From Pseudomonas kairouanensis (GTDB taxonomy: Bacteria > Pseudomonadota > Gammaproteobacteria > Pseudomonadales > Pseudomonadaceae), in contig NZ_QUZU01000004.1 of NCBI RefSeq assembly GCF_004682055.1, positions 62,001 to 126,000 of the forward strand: DNA of 64,000 nt. Direction: 5' to 3'. Shown here piece after piece: positions 27,284-36,956 of the stretch. Position 1 is the first letter of the stretch; each line of letters opens with the position of its first letter. Made by a program: the position numbers and the translations under genes. Under the pieces are notes generated by a model. It searched no databases. It was not told where the DNA came from and saw only the letters and a program-made list of their open reading frames with translations.

Positions 27284-27370
27284 TGTGTGCGGGCTTGCTC
27301 GCGAATGCGGTGGTTCAGTTATAGATGTGTTGACTGACACACAGCATTCGCGAGCAAGCCCGCACCCACA
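27284..27370. repeat. REPIN between acetyltransferase and nitrilase genes
   Basis: 87-bp pair of inverted REP units (TGTGTGCGGGCTTGCTCGCG and partner), GGGCTTGCTCGCGA variant, between convergent genes. Confidence 0.9.
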
Positions 27371-27383
27371 TTTTGGACTGCGT

Positions 27384-28310
27384 TTAATCAGTGATGAAGC
27401 GAACTCCGGGCTTTTCCCGCTCATCCACCACCAACTCAAACACATCCGGCCGGGCATAGTGCCCCACCACGTCATAGTCATACCGTGCCCGCACTAGGTC
27501 ATCGGTATCGATCTGCGCGGTCAATAACCCCGTCTCTCCCACCAAGGGCCCTGCCAGAATGTCGCCCATCGGCCCGACAATCACGCTGCCGCCAGCGATC
27601 AGCGGACGCTCTGCCGGCCAGTTGGCAATCTCCAGCCCCAGTTCGGCCGGCGAGGCTTGCACCTGACACGCGCTGACCACAAAGCAGCGTCCTTCATGGG
27701 CCACATGGCGCATGCTGACCTGCCACATCTCGCGCTCATCCACCGTGGGCGCGCACCACACCTCTACGCCCTTGGCATACATCGCGGTGCGCAGCAGGGG
27801 CATCATGTTTTCCCAGCACACCGCGCCGCCGATACGGCCTACGGCTGCGTCGATCACTGGCAAGGTCGAACCGTCGCCCTTGCCCCAGATCAGCCGCTCG
27901 GTGCCAGTGGGCATCAACTTGCGGTGCTTGGCGACCAGGCCGCCGCTCGGTTCGAAATACAGCACGGTGCAATACAAGGTGTTGCCACTGCGTTCGATCA
28001 CGCCCAACACCAGGCTGGCGCCGGTGCGCGCAGACAGGCCGGCCAATGCGTCGGTCTCGGCGCCCGGCACATCAATGGCGTTGGCAAAGTAGCGGGCAAA
28101 GGCTTCGCGACCTTCAGGCAAGCGGTAACCCAACTGGGTGCCGAAGCCCTCACCCTTGGGATAGCCACCCAGCAGTGCTTCAGGCATCACCACCAGTTGC
28201 GCGCCGCTGCGCTGTATGTCGTCTTCATAGCCAAGAATCTGCGCCAGGGTCTCGGCCTTGCCGCCGGGCAGGGAACCGATTTGCAGGGCAGCCACAGTAG
28301 AAACAGGCAT
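27384..28310 (-). CDS. Nitrilase (carbon-nitrogen hydrolase)
   Basis: A 308-residue nitrilase-superfamily enzyme. The catalytic triad is visible: Glu in [14 protein letters not shown], Lys in [11 protein letters not shown] and Cys in [14 protein letters not shown]. The CWEN context and the H-R-K-L-x-P-T motif fit true nitrilases (nitrile to carboxylate plus ammonia) better than amidases. The ATG at 28310 has GGAG 8 bp upstream and is preferred to upstream ATGs. The gene is divergent from a LysR regulator with an 83-bp gap, which suggests that regulator controls it. The natural substrate is unknown; plant-derived nitriles are possible in a rhizosphere bacterium. Confidence 0.9.
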   Translation of the reverse strand: MPVSTVAALQIGSLPGGKAETLAQILGYEDDIQRSGAQLVVMPEALLGGYPKGEGFGTQLGYRLPEGREAFARYFANAIDVPGAETDALAGLSARTGASLVLGVIERSGNTLYCTVLYFEPSGGLVAKHRKLMPTGTERLIWGKGDGSTLPVIDAAVGRIGGAVCWENMMPLLRTAMYAKGVEVWCAPTVDEREMWQVSMRHVAHEGRCFVVSACQVQASPAELGLEIANWPAERPLIAGGSVIVGPMGDILAGPLVGETGLLTAQIDTDDLVRARYDYDVVGHYARPDVFELVVDEREKPGVRFITD

Positions 28311-28393
28311 CACCATCACTCCAAAGTCAGGGGGGTTGCCCATTCTCCCGCCAGCCTTGATCATGAATAAAGCCCACTCTACTGCTGAATGAT

Positions 28394-29308
28394 ATGAGCC
28401 AAATTAATATCGCCCAGATCGATCTGAACCTGCTCAAAACCTTCGAAGCCCTGCACGACGAGTCCAGCGCCAGCCGCGCCGCCTTGCGCCTGGGGGTGAC
28501 GCAATCGGCCATCAGCGCGGGCCTGCGGCGCTTGCGCGAGGTGTACGACGATCAACTATTTGTGCGCACCGGGCGCGGCCTGGCGCCGACCCTGCGCGCC
28601 AATCAGTTGAAACCGGTGATCAGTGAAGCGCTGGAGCGCTGTCGGCAAAGCTTGGCGATGGTCAACCCGCAGAACCAGCACTACGAGGGCCGCTCGGTGG
28701 TGCTGGGCCTGTCGGATGATTTTGAGATTGCCTATGGCCGTCGGCTGATGGATGAGATCGGCAGGCGCGCGCCGAAATTACGCGTGATTTTTCGCCAGAC
28801 CCACAGCCAGATCGTCGCAGGCGCGTTATTGGACCGTACCCTGGACCTGGCGATTACCGCTGGCGGTTTTGCACAAAGCCGCTTGAGCCGCCAGGTGCTG
28901 GGAGAAGGCGATTACCGCTGCCTGCTGGACTCGAACCAAGCCAGCATCGACCTGAACGAATTCGTCAGCCGCGAGCATGTGCTGGTGTCATCTGGCGGGT
29001 TTATCGGGATTACCGATGAGGGGTTGGCGGCGCAAGGGTTGAGCCGCCGGGTGTGCGCCTCCACCAGCCACTTTGCCGCGCTGCCCTATCTGCTCAAAGG
29101 CAGCCAGGCAGTGGCGACGATTCCCGGGCACGCGGCGCAGGCCATCGCCGAATTGACCGGCCTGCGTGTGCTGCCCTGCCCGCTGGCGCTGCCGCGCTAC
29201 CCGGTGGAGTTGGGCTGGCGGACCCAGGTGCAGCTGGATCCTCTGCTGCTCAAGGTACGTGAAGGGATCGTGGCGAGCTTTACTTGGCCGCCGCCATCAA
29301 CTTGTTGA
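28394..29308 (+). CDS. LysR-family transcriptional regulator
   Basis: A 304-residue LysR protein. The N-terminal winged helix-turn-helix ([20 protein letters not shown]...[13 protein letters not shown], residues 10-65) and the effector-binding domain are complete. It probably regulates the divergent nitrilase gene from the short shared promoter. Its last 29 bp overlap the convergent small gene at 29280, so the C-terminal few residues are encoded in DNA used on both strands. Confidence 0.9.
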   Translation: MSQINIAQIDLNLLKTFEALHDESSASRAALRLGVTQSAISAGLRRLREVYDDQLFVRTGRGLAPTLRANQLKPVISEALERCRQSLAMVNPQNQHYEGRSVVLGLSDDFEIAYGRRLMDEIGRRAPKLRVIFRQTHSQIVAGALLDRTLDLAITAGGFAQSRLSRQVLGEGDYRCLLDSNQASIDLNEFVSREHVLVSSGGFIGITDEGLAAQGLSRRVCASTSHFAALPYLLKGSQAVATIPGHAAQAIAELTGLRVLPCPLALPRYPVELGWRTQVQLDPLLLKVREGIVASFTWPPPSTC

Positions 29309-29534
29309 CTTCACTGCGCACCATGTTGGAGAACTCCGGCGGCGACATGCCGTCAAGTTCCGCACGCACCCATTCGGCCCACTTGCCCTTGCGCTTGGCA
29401 CGCTCGCCAAACAAACGGGCCGCTTCGCCCTTGGCCTTGCCCAGGTTGGTTTGCCACAGGTCGTAGAGGCGGGACTTTTCATCTTCCAGCTCCGCGCGTT
29501 CGGCGAGGGTCTTGTTGGCCAGATTGAAGCTCAT
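29280..29534 (-). CDS. Conserved small hypothetical protein
   Basis: An 84-residue, highly charged, helical protein ([50 protein letters not shown]) without signal peptide or membrane segment. An AGG about 10 bases before the ATG is a weak ribosome site. It overlaps the 3' end of the LysR gene convergently. I do not recognise a function; the charge pattern would suit a nucleic-acid- or protein-binding adaptor, but that is a guess. Confidence 0.7.
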   Translation of the reverse strand: MSFNLANKTLAERAELEDEKSRLYDLWQTNLGKAKGEAARLFGERAKRKGKWAEWVRAELDGMSPPEFSNMVRSEVNKLMAAAK

Positions 29535-29697
29535 GTTGAATTACCTGCTGCACAAATAGGCGACATCTTACACTGTAGGTCGAATTTTTCGGATTCGGAT
29601 TTGGCGCAAAACCTTCAAGGCGCAAAAAAACTGCAACTTTTGCCGACGCCCGACACTCCATTGATCACTGTCACATTCACCTGCAAGGAGTCACCCA

Positions 29698-30018
29698 ATG
29701 GCCCGCAAATCTGCCGCCCAAGCCGTCGAAGATCAAATCAAGGATCAAGCTTTCAGTGAACTGACGGCATTGATCGAAGAATCGGACAAACTGCTCAAAA
29801 GCAGCGCCTCCCTGGTAGGCGAAGAAGGCGAAACCCTGCGCGAACAGGTCGCCATCAAACTCAAGCAGGCCCTGGACTCGGTGTCCAACGTGCGTGAACG
29901 CAGCAAGCCGGTGGTGGATGCCACCGAAACCTACATCGGTGGTCACCCTTGGCAAACCGTGGCGATTTCCGCAGGCTTTGGCCTGGTGGTTGGCCTGCTG
30001 TTGGGCCGTCGCAACTAA
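29698..30018 (+). CDS. YqjD/ElaB-family (DUF883) membrane-anchored protein
   Basis: A 106-residue protein of the DUF883 family. A long amphipathic helix (residues 5-75) is followed by a C-terminal glycine-rich membrane helix (VAISAGFGLVVGLLLG) ending in the arginine-rich RRN. AAGGAG lies seven bases before the ATG. E. coli relatives YqjD and ElaB sit in the inner membrane, bind ribosomes and are expressed in stationary phase under RpoS. A REPIN begins 11 bp after the stop. Confidence 0.88.
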   Translation: MARKSAAQAVEDQIKDQAFSELTALIEESDKLLKSSASLVGEEGETLREQVAIKLKQALDSVSNVRERSKPVVDATETYIGGHPWQTVAISAGFGLVVGLLLGRRN

Positions 30019-30029
30019 GCCATACCGCG

Positions 30030-30128
30030 TGTAGGAGCGAGCTTGCTCGCGAAGATCCCATAGACACCGCAGGCGCCCGGATACCTGCGTTTTCGCTGAC
30101 GATTTTCGTGAGCAAGCCCGCTGCTACA
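30030..30128. repeat. REPIN, partly diverged
   Basis: Left unit is canonical (TGTAGGAGCGAGCTTGCTCG); the right unit is decayed (CGTGAGCAAGCCCGCTGCTA instead of CGCGAGCAAGCTCGCTCCTA). It ends 2 bp before the dpkA stop and separates convergent genes. Confidence 0.88.
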
Positions 30129-30130
30129 AG

Positions 30131-31168
30131 TTATTGCTGCGCCCACTGATGCAACTGCTCCAATGCCAGCGCGTCCACCACAATCCCCTCTTGCTCGGCC
30201 TTCGCCCGTGTGCGATGCCGACGATCTCCCGGTAACCGTCGCAACCCTGCCGCATGCATCTGGCGCACCAGTTCCTGGCTACGTTCAGCGAACGCCTGGC
30301 CGCTGGTTTTGCTTGGGTCGATCACGATCAGCAGTTGGCCGGTCCAGGGCGTGCGCGCGCCAGGGTGATCGGACCAATCGAACTCGAACGAGAAGTTGCC
30401 TCCGGTCAACGCTGCCGCGAGCAGCTCCACCATCATCGACAGTGCCGAGCCTTTATGTCCGCCAAACGGCAACAGCGCCCCACCTTCCAGGATGGCTTTA
30501 GGGTCTTGGGTGGGCTGGCCCAGGCCATCGACGCCCATGCCCGGCGGCAGGCGCTCCCCCTTACGCGCGGCGATCTGCACGTCACCATGGGCGATGGCGC
30601 TGGTGGCCAGGTCGAACACGATCGGCAAGCCATCGGCACGCGGTGCGGCGAAGGCGATGGGGTTGGTGCCAAACAGCGGTCGGTCGGCACCGTGGGGCAC
30701 CACGCAGGTCATGCTGTTGACCACGCTCAGGGCTACCAGCCCTTGCTCGGCGAACGGCTCGACATCCGGCCACAGGGCCGCAAAGTGATGGGAATTGTGG
30801 ATCGCCAGCAGCGCGATCCCGGCGCTTTGCGCTTTTTGTACCAGCAATGCACGGGCAGCTTCCAAGGCCGGTTGGGCAAAGCCGTTGCCGGCATCGACCC
30901 GCACAAAGCCTGAGGCCACGTCAGTCACTTGCGGTACAGCGCGACCATTCACCCAGCCGCTGCCCAGGGTGCTGATATAACCGGGAATCCGGAAAATGCC
31001 GTGGCTATGGGCACCGTCGCGTTCGGCGCTGGCGCAATTATTGGCAAGGATCGCGGCCACCTCGGGCGAAGTGCCGTGGCGCACAAATACCTGTTGCAAC
31101 AGCGCGACCAACGCGCTGAAGCCTATGGAGACACTGGAACCCTCAACGACCTTGGACGGCGTAGACAT
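30131..31168 (-). CDS. dpkA: Delta1-piperideine-2-carboxylate reductase (Ldh-family oxidoreductase)
   Basis: A 345-residue NAD(P)H-dependent reductase of the LDH2/MDHG family. The pattern AERDGAHSHGIFRIPGYI, the catalytic-type His in NSHHFAALWPDVEP, the NSMTCVVPHG segment and PFGGHKGSALSMMVELL closely match my memory of Pseudomonas DpkA, which reduces delta1-piperideine-2-carboxylate to L-pipecolate in D-lysine breakdown and delta1-pyrroline-2-carboxylate to L-proline. GGAG six bases before the ATG supports the start. The C-terminus has an extra ~10 residues (LEQLHQWAQQ). It is divergent from the large toxin-like gene. Confidence 0.85.
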   Translation of the reverse strand: MSTPSKVVEGSSVSIGFSALVALLQQVFVRHGTSPEVAAILANNCASAERDGAHSHGIFRIPGYISTLGSGWVNGRAVPQVTDVASGFVRVDAGNGFAQPALEAARALLVQKAQSAGIALLAIHNSHHFAALWPDVEPFAEQGLVALSVVNSMTCVVPHGADRPLFGTNPIAFAAPRADGLPIVFDLATSAIAHGDVQIAARKGERLPPGMGVDGLGQPTQDPKAILEGGALLPFGGHKGSALSMMVELLAAALTGGNFSFEFDWSDHPGARTPWTGQLLIVIDPSKTSGQAFAERSQELVRQMHAAGLRRLPGDRRHRTRAKAEQEGIVVDALALEQLHQWAQQ

Positions 31169-31371
31169 CTGAAGCTCCGAATTATGATTGGAAGGGGCAA
31201 CAAGACGGGCAACTCAAGCCTGTGATTAAACAACGTGCGCGCCGCCCGCTGTCAATCATCGATTGCCCGACAGGTCGTTTTCGCAGCAGTTATCTACCGC
31301 CGCCGACACCCTCAGGCCTCCTACCCTGCGCCAACACTGTGGCCGGCAGCGGCCTTGACGGAGAACACTGG

Positions 31372-34300
31372 ATGGCCGACGTAACCCCCCCGTATTTTTT
31401 TCAAGAGTTTCACCGCCCGATCCGCAGAAAAGAACCCACCGAACGCGAACGCGCCCTTGGCCTGAGCCTCCAGGACCTGGACTGGCTGAACACGCTCTAC
31501 TACGCCACCGATCAAGCGCGACAGGATGACACCTTGCGCGACCCTCCCATGGTGGTGGAGAAACTGATCATCAAGCTGACCCATAAAACGTCCATGCCTC
31601 TGGCCGGCGCTTTCTTGATGAGCCCGAGCCCGACAGAAAACAAAGCGTTGCTCTATACCCCCTACGGCGGAATCGAAGTGTTCGAGGGGCGGGAGTCGGC
31701 GCTCTATGAAGTTACAAACCGCCTTGCAAACAAGGTACAACGAGATGATTTAATTCAATTTTTATCTACGAGACAGCGCATCAGCTTCACCCTGGACGTG
31801 CCGTTCTCCCTCACCACTGCGACCATACCCGGCGCGGTATTCGAGGACCAGGAGAACACTATCAACGCCGGCCAGACGCTCAACCTGCAAGACATGCTGG
31901 CCCAGTTGCACAAAACACCCACCCTGGCCTGGATGCTCGACACCCTGATATCCGTCATGGCGCGGCCCTACTTCCCCGGCCTTGATCAACGGGATACGCG
32001 GGTCAACAGCTTCATCGAGGCCGAGGCCGACACGCCCCACGACAAGCCACGCTGGATCGGATCGGCACCGTTGGACGAAGTGTTGCTGCAGTACTACCTC
32101 AAGCAGGACTGGCCAGCCAGCCAGACGCGTACCTTCACCAACCCCCGCCATACCACCCAAGGCTTCACTGCAAAACAGCACGCTGACAACCTGCAACAGT
32201 GGGAAAGCCTGGTAGAACAAACGGCCGGGGTTCTCTCCAAACTTCTCGGTAGCCTGTTGCTGACCTGGTGGAACGAAGACATTGGCCACGGCCAATCGCG
32301 ACTAGGCCTGTTTGCACAGATCATGAGTGACAAACTCCGTGCCGACCTGTTGTTCAAGCACCAACTGGGCATCCTGTCCGAGGAGCAACATCGCCATTTG
32401 CGTGCGACCTTCCTTCCCGAGCCGTCGGCGCGACACGCCTGGCACCCGCGGTTGCGTATCGAGAAGGTGCGTATCCACGCCCCCTACCAGCACCATGTCG
32501 ATCTGGCAGCGACGCTGCTGTTCAGCGATCAACACGCCTACCTCTACACCCAGTCACGCGGACTGCAGGTGCTCAAGGACCTCGACGACCTCAACGACAC
32601 CTTGCTGAGCATGCTCAAGGCCGCCGGGCATGAGGATGAGTTATTGAATTTCCTGTCACTGGAAGAGCGCAGTGCCTACCTGTCCATGGACCCGGTGCAG
32701 GTAAGCGGCCTTCCCGTGCCTGGCAGTGTGTTTGGTGGCATGGTCGAAGACATCGCGGCCAAGCAGTTGAGCAATCTGGACTATGCCCTCGGGCAGTTTC
32801 GTCGCAGTGAGGGTTCGGTCGATCTCGCCGCGCTGATCGACAGCGCACTTGACCTGCGCCCTATGCTCGACAGTCGCTTGCTGGCCTTGGATGCCCAGGG
32901 CCGCTGGAGCCTGCATCCAGTCAGTGCGGACAACGGAAGGCCCTCCACGGTGCAGGCCGAACGCGCCAAGCGCCAGTTGCATGCGCTGGCGGTCGTGCAG
33001 GCTGCCCAGGTGGCGCAACGCGGCAATCACCCCACCTTGCGACGCTTGGCACGCCAGGCGCTGAGTCAGCAATTACAAGCGCGACGGCTTGATATTGACC
33101 CCGACGACCTGTGCGCCAATACCTATGCCACCCAGGCCGAGCAACGGGAAGAGCGCGAACCTGTGCACTCGGTGAGCATAATCGATCACTTTATCGAGCG
33201 CCTGGCCAACGCCGGCGGCCCACTGCCGCAAAACCCACGCACGGCGCTCTACAGTCGCCGAAAGGACGGCGCGTCACTGCGCTGGAACAACGTGGACATC
33301 CAAACGTTCAATACGCTTGTCACGATGGCCATCGCGCCCTTTGCCAATCACGATCTGCGTGACTTTGCGCGTCAGTTTCTGGAAAGCCATCGTAAACAAA
33401 TGGGTGAGGCATTGTTGCTGGGCCTGCGCAGCGAAACAGAGCTGCGCTTGCTGAACAAGACGTTGACCCCACGCCATTACGGAATTCTCGACACGGTATT
33501 ACGCCCCGATAGCATGACCCGCGTGCGACGTCACGGGCTGCTGGGGTTCCTGCCCGATGCCTACAGTTTGACGCTGACCGCCGGCAACGATCCCACCTTG
33601 CTGGAACTTGCCAACTGTTTCCTGTTGACCGAACGCGGCGGTATCGACCCCAACCATTCCGGCCAAGTGGTGCTGTGGACGCCGCAACGCGGCCATGAAC
33701 CATTCGCCTCGCTGCAGACCCTGCGCGATGTGTTGGCGCAACGTCTGGCAGCGCCGGACCAACGCTTGGCCCTGGTGCATAACCTGGGCCCCAGTCATCG
33801 CGCGCCCCATCAGGTTTTCCATCTAGGGCCGTTGCAACGCATCGACGAGCACCTGTTGGACAACCGGCAACAAAGCTACCTCAACCACCAGATCAACAGT
33901 ATCGACTATTGGCTGACCGCGCCGCTGAGCCCGCAGAGGCTGCAAGATTGCCTGGACAATGAAATGCAAAAGGTATCGCCGTCCAACCTGGGCAGGTCCA
34001 TGGCCATCGCGCAAGCGATGATTCATCAGCAGGCCTTACCCGTGTGGCTGGGAATGGCTTCGCCTCAGGAGCAATTGCTGCATGCCGAGTTGCTGGAGCA
34101 ATACCGCCTGAGCACGCTGGACGAGCGCGATTACCTGCACAGCCTGCCCGCCCTGCGCGAGCACGTCGCCAGCCACTTGAGCGCATTGCTGGAAGCCCGA
34201 TACCCAGGCCTGAGCCTGAACCCGGATGACGTGCTGATACCCGCGCATATCGCGCTCAACGGTCACCCCCAGCGCCTGACCGACTTTGCACTGCGCCATC

Positions 34301-36525
34301 TACCCGACTTGCGTGCCGACTACCTGCGCCCCTACTCCCGTGGTGCCAGCGCGCTGCCGACTGCATTCGACGGCACGACAGTGGTGCAACTGGTGCGCCA
34401 ACTGGACATCGCCTCGATCTACCGCCGCCTGCTCACCACACACCTGACCACGGACTCCGAAGATAGCCGCCAGCGCCGCGCACTGTTTTGCCGACAATTC
34501 CCCTGGCAACTGCTGCGCCATGCCCACGAAGAAAAACTGGAGGAACGCTTGAGTGCCACCGCCTGGAGCTATATCCAGCAAGTCATCGATATGCCCGATG
34601 CCATGGCACGCGAGCAGGTCACGGGGGCCACGGCAATCATCCGGCCGCTGGAACTGGTTGCCACACCCGGCGCGCAGGCTGCCACCGTACTGGGTTTGTA
34701 CTTGATCGGTCCAAAGGCAGGCACCCTGGGGCCGTTGGTGCTTTATGCCCCGTACAGCCCTTGGCGGGTGCTCAAGGAATACGCCCAGGAAGCAGACCTT
34801 CTGGGTGAAATCAACCGCCCCGGCCCATTGCAGGACTGGATTATTCGACAGCTGGACGCCTCTCAACAGGCCACCTACCGCAATTTGCTGCGTGAAAACC
34901 AGCGTGGCGATGTGCCGGATATCAGGCTGGCTTTCAATCCGGAGCGCGGTAACATCCTGCCGCGGTTGTTTGGCGACAACACCGCGCTACTGATCAAAAT
35001 GCTTGGCTGCCAATTCGACGAGGAAGGCCGGGACCAGTGGGATGCCATCACGAGCCTGTTGCAAAAAGGCGTGCCGCTGGCACTGCAATTTATTGCGGGC
35101 AAGCTCAAGTATCCGCTGGTGGTGTGGCGCAGTTTCAAGCTGTTCCAGGCGTCGGCCGAAGCCCAACAGCAACAACGATTCGGCGAGGGTTTGCAGAAGT
35201 TCATCCAGGGTGTGGCGACGTTGGCCACCCTGCGCAAAGCGCAGAATGAATCACTGGCGCCCCCTGCATCAACGCCCGCGCCCGATTTGCCGGGCGATGC
35301 GATGCCGGCATCGCCCCCCCAAATGCCGAATATGACTGACCCGTTGCGCACCCGCTTGCAACGATTTGAAGACATCACCGTGGCGCTCTCGGACCTGCAA
35401 CAAAGGCCAGTAGCGCATATCTACAGCGATGCGCCCCGCAACCGCAACTATGTGCCGGTGGCCGGCAGGGTTTATCCGGTGCAACGGGTGGGCGAATACT
35501 GGCGCATCAGCCTCGGTTCTGAACTGGGGCCTTATATCGAGCGCAATGCGCTCGGCCAGTGGGTACTGGACCTTTCTGAACGTGAGCCGCGCTTCGGCCC
35601 GACATTGTCGCGCTATCGAGGCCGAGTCATCACCCGAAGAACCGAGCGTGCGTCTATCAATATCGAAGCGGTGGGCATGCCAGCGATCCGTGCGCTGAGC
35701 CTGGACAATGCGCTGTGTATCGACCGGGCACTCAATGTGGCGCTGTATTACACCGTCACCTGCGTACGCAACCTGACGCTGTTCATGAGCCAACTGGACG
35801 CGAACTCCCGCGTGGGCCTGCTCCTGACCGAAATGTTCGGCGTGCTTAACCTCAACCCCGGGCAAGTGGCAAAAATCAAAGCTCGCGTGCTGGAAATCCA
35901 GACGGGTCTGACCGAACCCAACCTGGTCACCCTGGACTCCAGCCGGTTCGTCACCGGCACTTCGCGCTGGTTCGCTGAGCAAACCTACGCCTTTGTGATA
36001 CCCGAAGACGCCGAACAAAAAATCTATTTGCTGGACCTGTTTTTCAACCCGCGGATGGACGGCTACCTGCCGCACCTCAACGCACCGTTTGATATCGACG
36101 ACCATGCGCGTGCGGCCACGTTGGTCCACGAAGTCAGCCATCTGGTTTCGCAGACTGAAGACTTTGCGTACATGGACACCATGCGTCCGTTCCTGGACCT
36201 GATCAATCGCGGCAGCGCCGACGGCCTGCGCCGCTATACCGCACTGTCTAACCTGCAAAGCACTGCGCTGTCGGTCATGACACCAGCCACCATGCTTTTC
36301 AAGACCTGGGATGATTTGTCGCAGCGCTGGGAAGATTTCGGCCGCGTCGGTTCGACGAAGGTCCGTGACCGGGTGCTGCATTTAACGGGCGCCCGAACGC
36401 TGGATGATGCCCGCCAAACGTTTATGAGTGACGCAGACCGCCGGATGGATATCATCCTGGGCAATGCCGACTCCGTGACTTACCTGATCACACACTTGGG
36501 CAGGCAGTTGGATCCGGGGGCCTGA
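31372..36525 (+). CDS. Large dermonecrotic-toxin-like protein with C-terminal HEXXH domain
   Basis: A 1717-residue protein; GGAG before the ATG at 31372 (MADVTPPYFFQEF) supports this start over upstream codons. It resembles the dermonecrotic-toxin/Mcf-like N-terminal family (DUF6543) common in Pseudomonas. Four diverged copies of a segment are visible near residues 90 (ALLYTPYGGIEVF), 388 (AYLYTQSRGLQVL), 764 (VVLWTPQRGHEPF) and 1120 (LVLYAPYSPWRVL). The C-terminal third holds a zinc-protease-like HEVSH at 1586-1590, inside TLVHEVSHLVSQTEDF. A proline-rich hinge lies at about 1300-1325. There is no signal peptide and no adjacent immunity or secretion gene. A metalloprotease effector role is inferred only from the motif. 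Confidence 0.75.
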   Translation: MADVTPPYFFQEFHRPIRRKEPTERERALGLSLQDLDWLNTLYYATDQARQDDTLRDPPMVVEKLIIKLTHKTSMPLAGAFLMSPSPTENKALLYTPYGGIEVFEGRESALYEVTNRLANKVQRDDLIQFLSTRQRISFTLDVPFSLTTATIPGAVFEDQENTINAGQTLNLQDMLAQLHKTPTLAWMLDTLISVMARPYFPGLDQRDTRVNSFIEAEADTPHDKPRWIGSAPLDEVLLQYYLKQDWPASQTRTFTNPRHTTQGFTAKQHADNLQQWESLVEQTAGVLSKLLGSLLLTWWNEDIGHGQSRLGLFAQIMSDKLRADLLFKHQLGILSEEQHRHLRATFLPEPSARHAWHPRLRIEKVRIHAPYQHHVDLAATLLFSDQHAYLYTQSRGLQVLKDLDDLNDTLLSMLKAAGHEDELLNFLSLEERSAYLSMDPVQVSGLPVPGSVFGGMVEDIAAKQLSNLDYALGQFRRSEGSVDLAALIDSALDLRPMLDSRLLALDAQGRWSLHPVSADNGRPSTVQAERAKRQLHALAVVQAAQVAQRGNHPTLRRLARQALSQQLQARRLDIDPDDLCANTYATQAEQREEREPVHSVSIIDHFIERLANAGGPLPQNPRTALYSRRKDGASLRWNNVDIQTFNTLVTMAIAPFANHDLRDFARQFLESHRKQMGEALLLGLRSETELRLLNKTLTPRHYGILDTVLRPDSMTRVRRHGLLGFLPDAYSLTLTAGNDPTLLELANCFLLTERGGIDPNHSGQVVLWTPQRGHEPFASLQTLRDVLAQRLAAPDQRLALVHNLGPSHRAPHQVFHLGPLQRIDEHLLDNRQQSYLNHQINSIDYWLTAPLSPQRLQDCLDNEMQKVSPSNLGRSMAIAQAMIHQQALPVWLGMASPQEQLLHAELLEQYRLSTLDERDYLHSLPALREHVASHLSALLEARYPGLSLNPDDVLIPAHIALNGHPQRLTDFALRHLPDLRADYLRPYSRGASALPTAFDGTTVVQLVRQLDIASIYRRLLTTHLTTDSEDSRQRRALFCRQFPWQLLRHAHEEKLEERLSATAWSYIQQVIDMPDAMAREQVTGATAIIRPLELVATPGAQAATVLGLYLIGPKAGTLGPLVLYAPYSPWRVLKEYAQEADLLGEINRPGPLQDWIIRQLDASQQATYRNLLRENQRGDVPDIRLAFNPERGNILPRLFGDNTALLIKMLGCQFDEEGRDQWDAITSLLQKGVPLALQFIAGKLKYPLVVWRSFKLFQASAEAQQQQRFGEGLQKFIQGVATLATLRKAQNESLAPPASTPAPDLPGDAMPASPPQMPNMTDPLRTRLQRFEDITVALSDLQQRPVAHIYSDAPRNRNYVPVAGRVYPVQRVGEYWRISLGSELGPYIERNALGQWVLDLSEREPRFGPTLSRYRGRVITRRTERASINIEAVGMPAIRALSLDNALCIDRALNVALYYTVTCVRNLTLFMSQLDANSRVGLLLTEMFGVLNLNPGQVAKIKARVLEIQTGLTEPNLVTLDSSRFVTGTSRWFAEQTYAFVIPEDAEQKIYLLDLFFNPRMDGYLPHLNAPFDIDDHARAATLVHEVSHLVSQTEDFAYMDTMRPFLDLINRGSADGLRRYTALSNLQSTALSVMTPATMLFKTWDDLSQRWEDFGRVGSTKVRDRVLHLTGARTLDDARQTFMSDADRRMDIILGNADSVTYLITHLGRQLDPGA

Positions 36526-36535
36526 ATCGGCCCCC
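36516..36535. terminator. GC-rich hairpin at the end of the toxin-like gene
   Basis: Inverted repeat GGGGGCC / GGCCCCC (36516-36522, 36529-36535) with the stop codon in its loop. There is no T tract, so termination strength is uncertain. It separates convergent genes. Confidence 0.5.
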
Positions 36536-36545
36536 GAGGGGTGCA

Positions 36546-36815
36546 TCAGTCTTTCTGGTCACGCAACACATTGCCCGACGCGCCGTCGATGCGCGCCTCG
36601 TACACCGTGCCGTCGGCCTTGCGGCCTTTGACTTCCCAATAGCCATTGTCATCGGCCTCGGCGGCGTACACCTCAATGTAACCGGCCTTGGTCTTGGCGA
36701 CTTCAATCGCCTTTTCAATGGGAATCCAGCCAGCACCCGGTTTGTCGGCCAGGGCCGCACCAGCGCTGAGCAGGGCGGAGGTTGCACACAGGGCGATCAA
36801 GGTTTTCTTCAGCAT
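36546..36815 (-). CDS. Secreted PepSY-domain protein
   Basis: An 89-residue periplasmic protein with a clear signal peptide (LIALCATSALLSAGAALA). The mature part is a single PepSY domain: IPIEKAIEVAKTKAGYIEVYAAE followed by YWEVKGRKADGTVYEARID and the closing SGNVLRDQ. Such small PepSY proteins are often induced by envelope stress through two-component systems and may inhibit proteases. It is divergent from the fecR-like gene across 141 bp. Confidence 0.88.
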   Translation of the reverse strand: MLKKTLIALCATSALLSAGAALADKPGAGWIPIEKAIEVAKTKAGYIEVYAAEADDNGYWEVKGRKADGTVYEARIDGASGNVLRDQKD

Positions 36816-36956
36816 CTTCGTACTCCATTGTGGGAATGTCCTGACTTTTTAGGTGCTCCCAAACGAGAATAAGTTCCAATTGATGTGCAATCGCCATGAT
36901 GGCTGTTCTCGTCCCGAGCCTCGGGAGGTTAGAATGTGCGAAATCAGGACGTTTAA

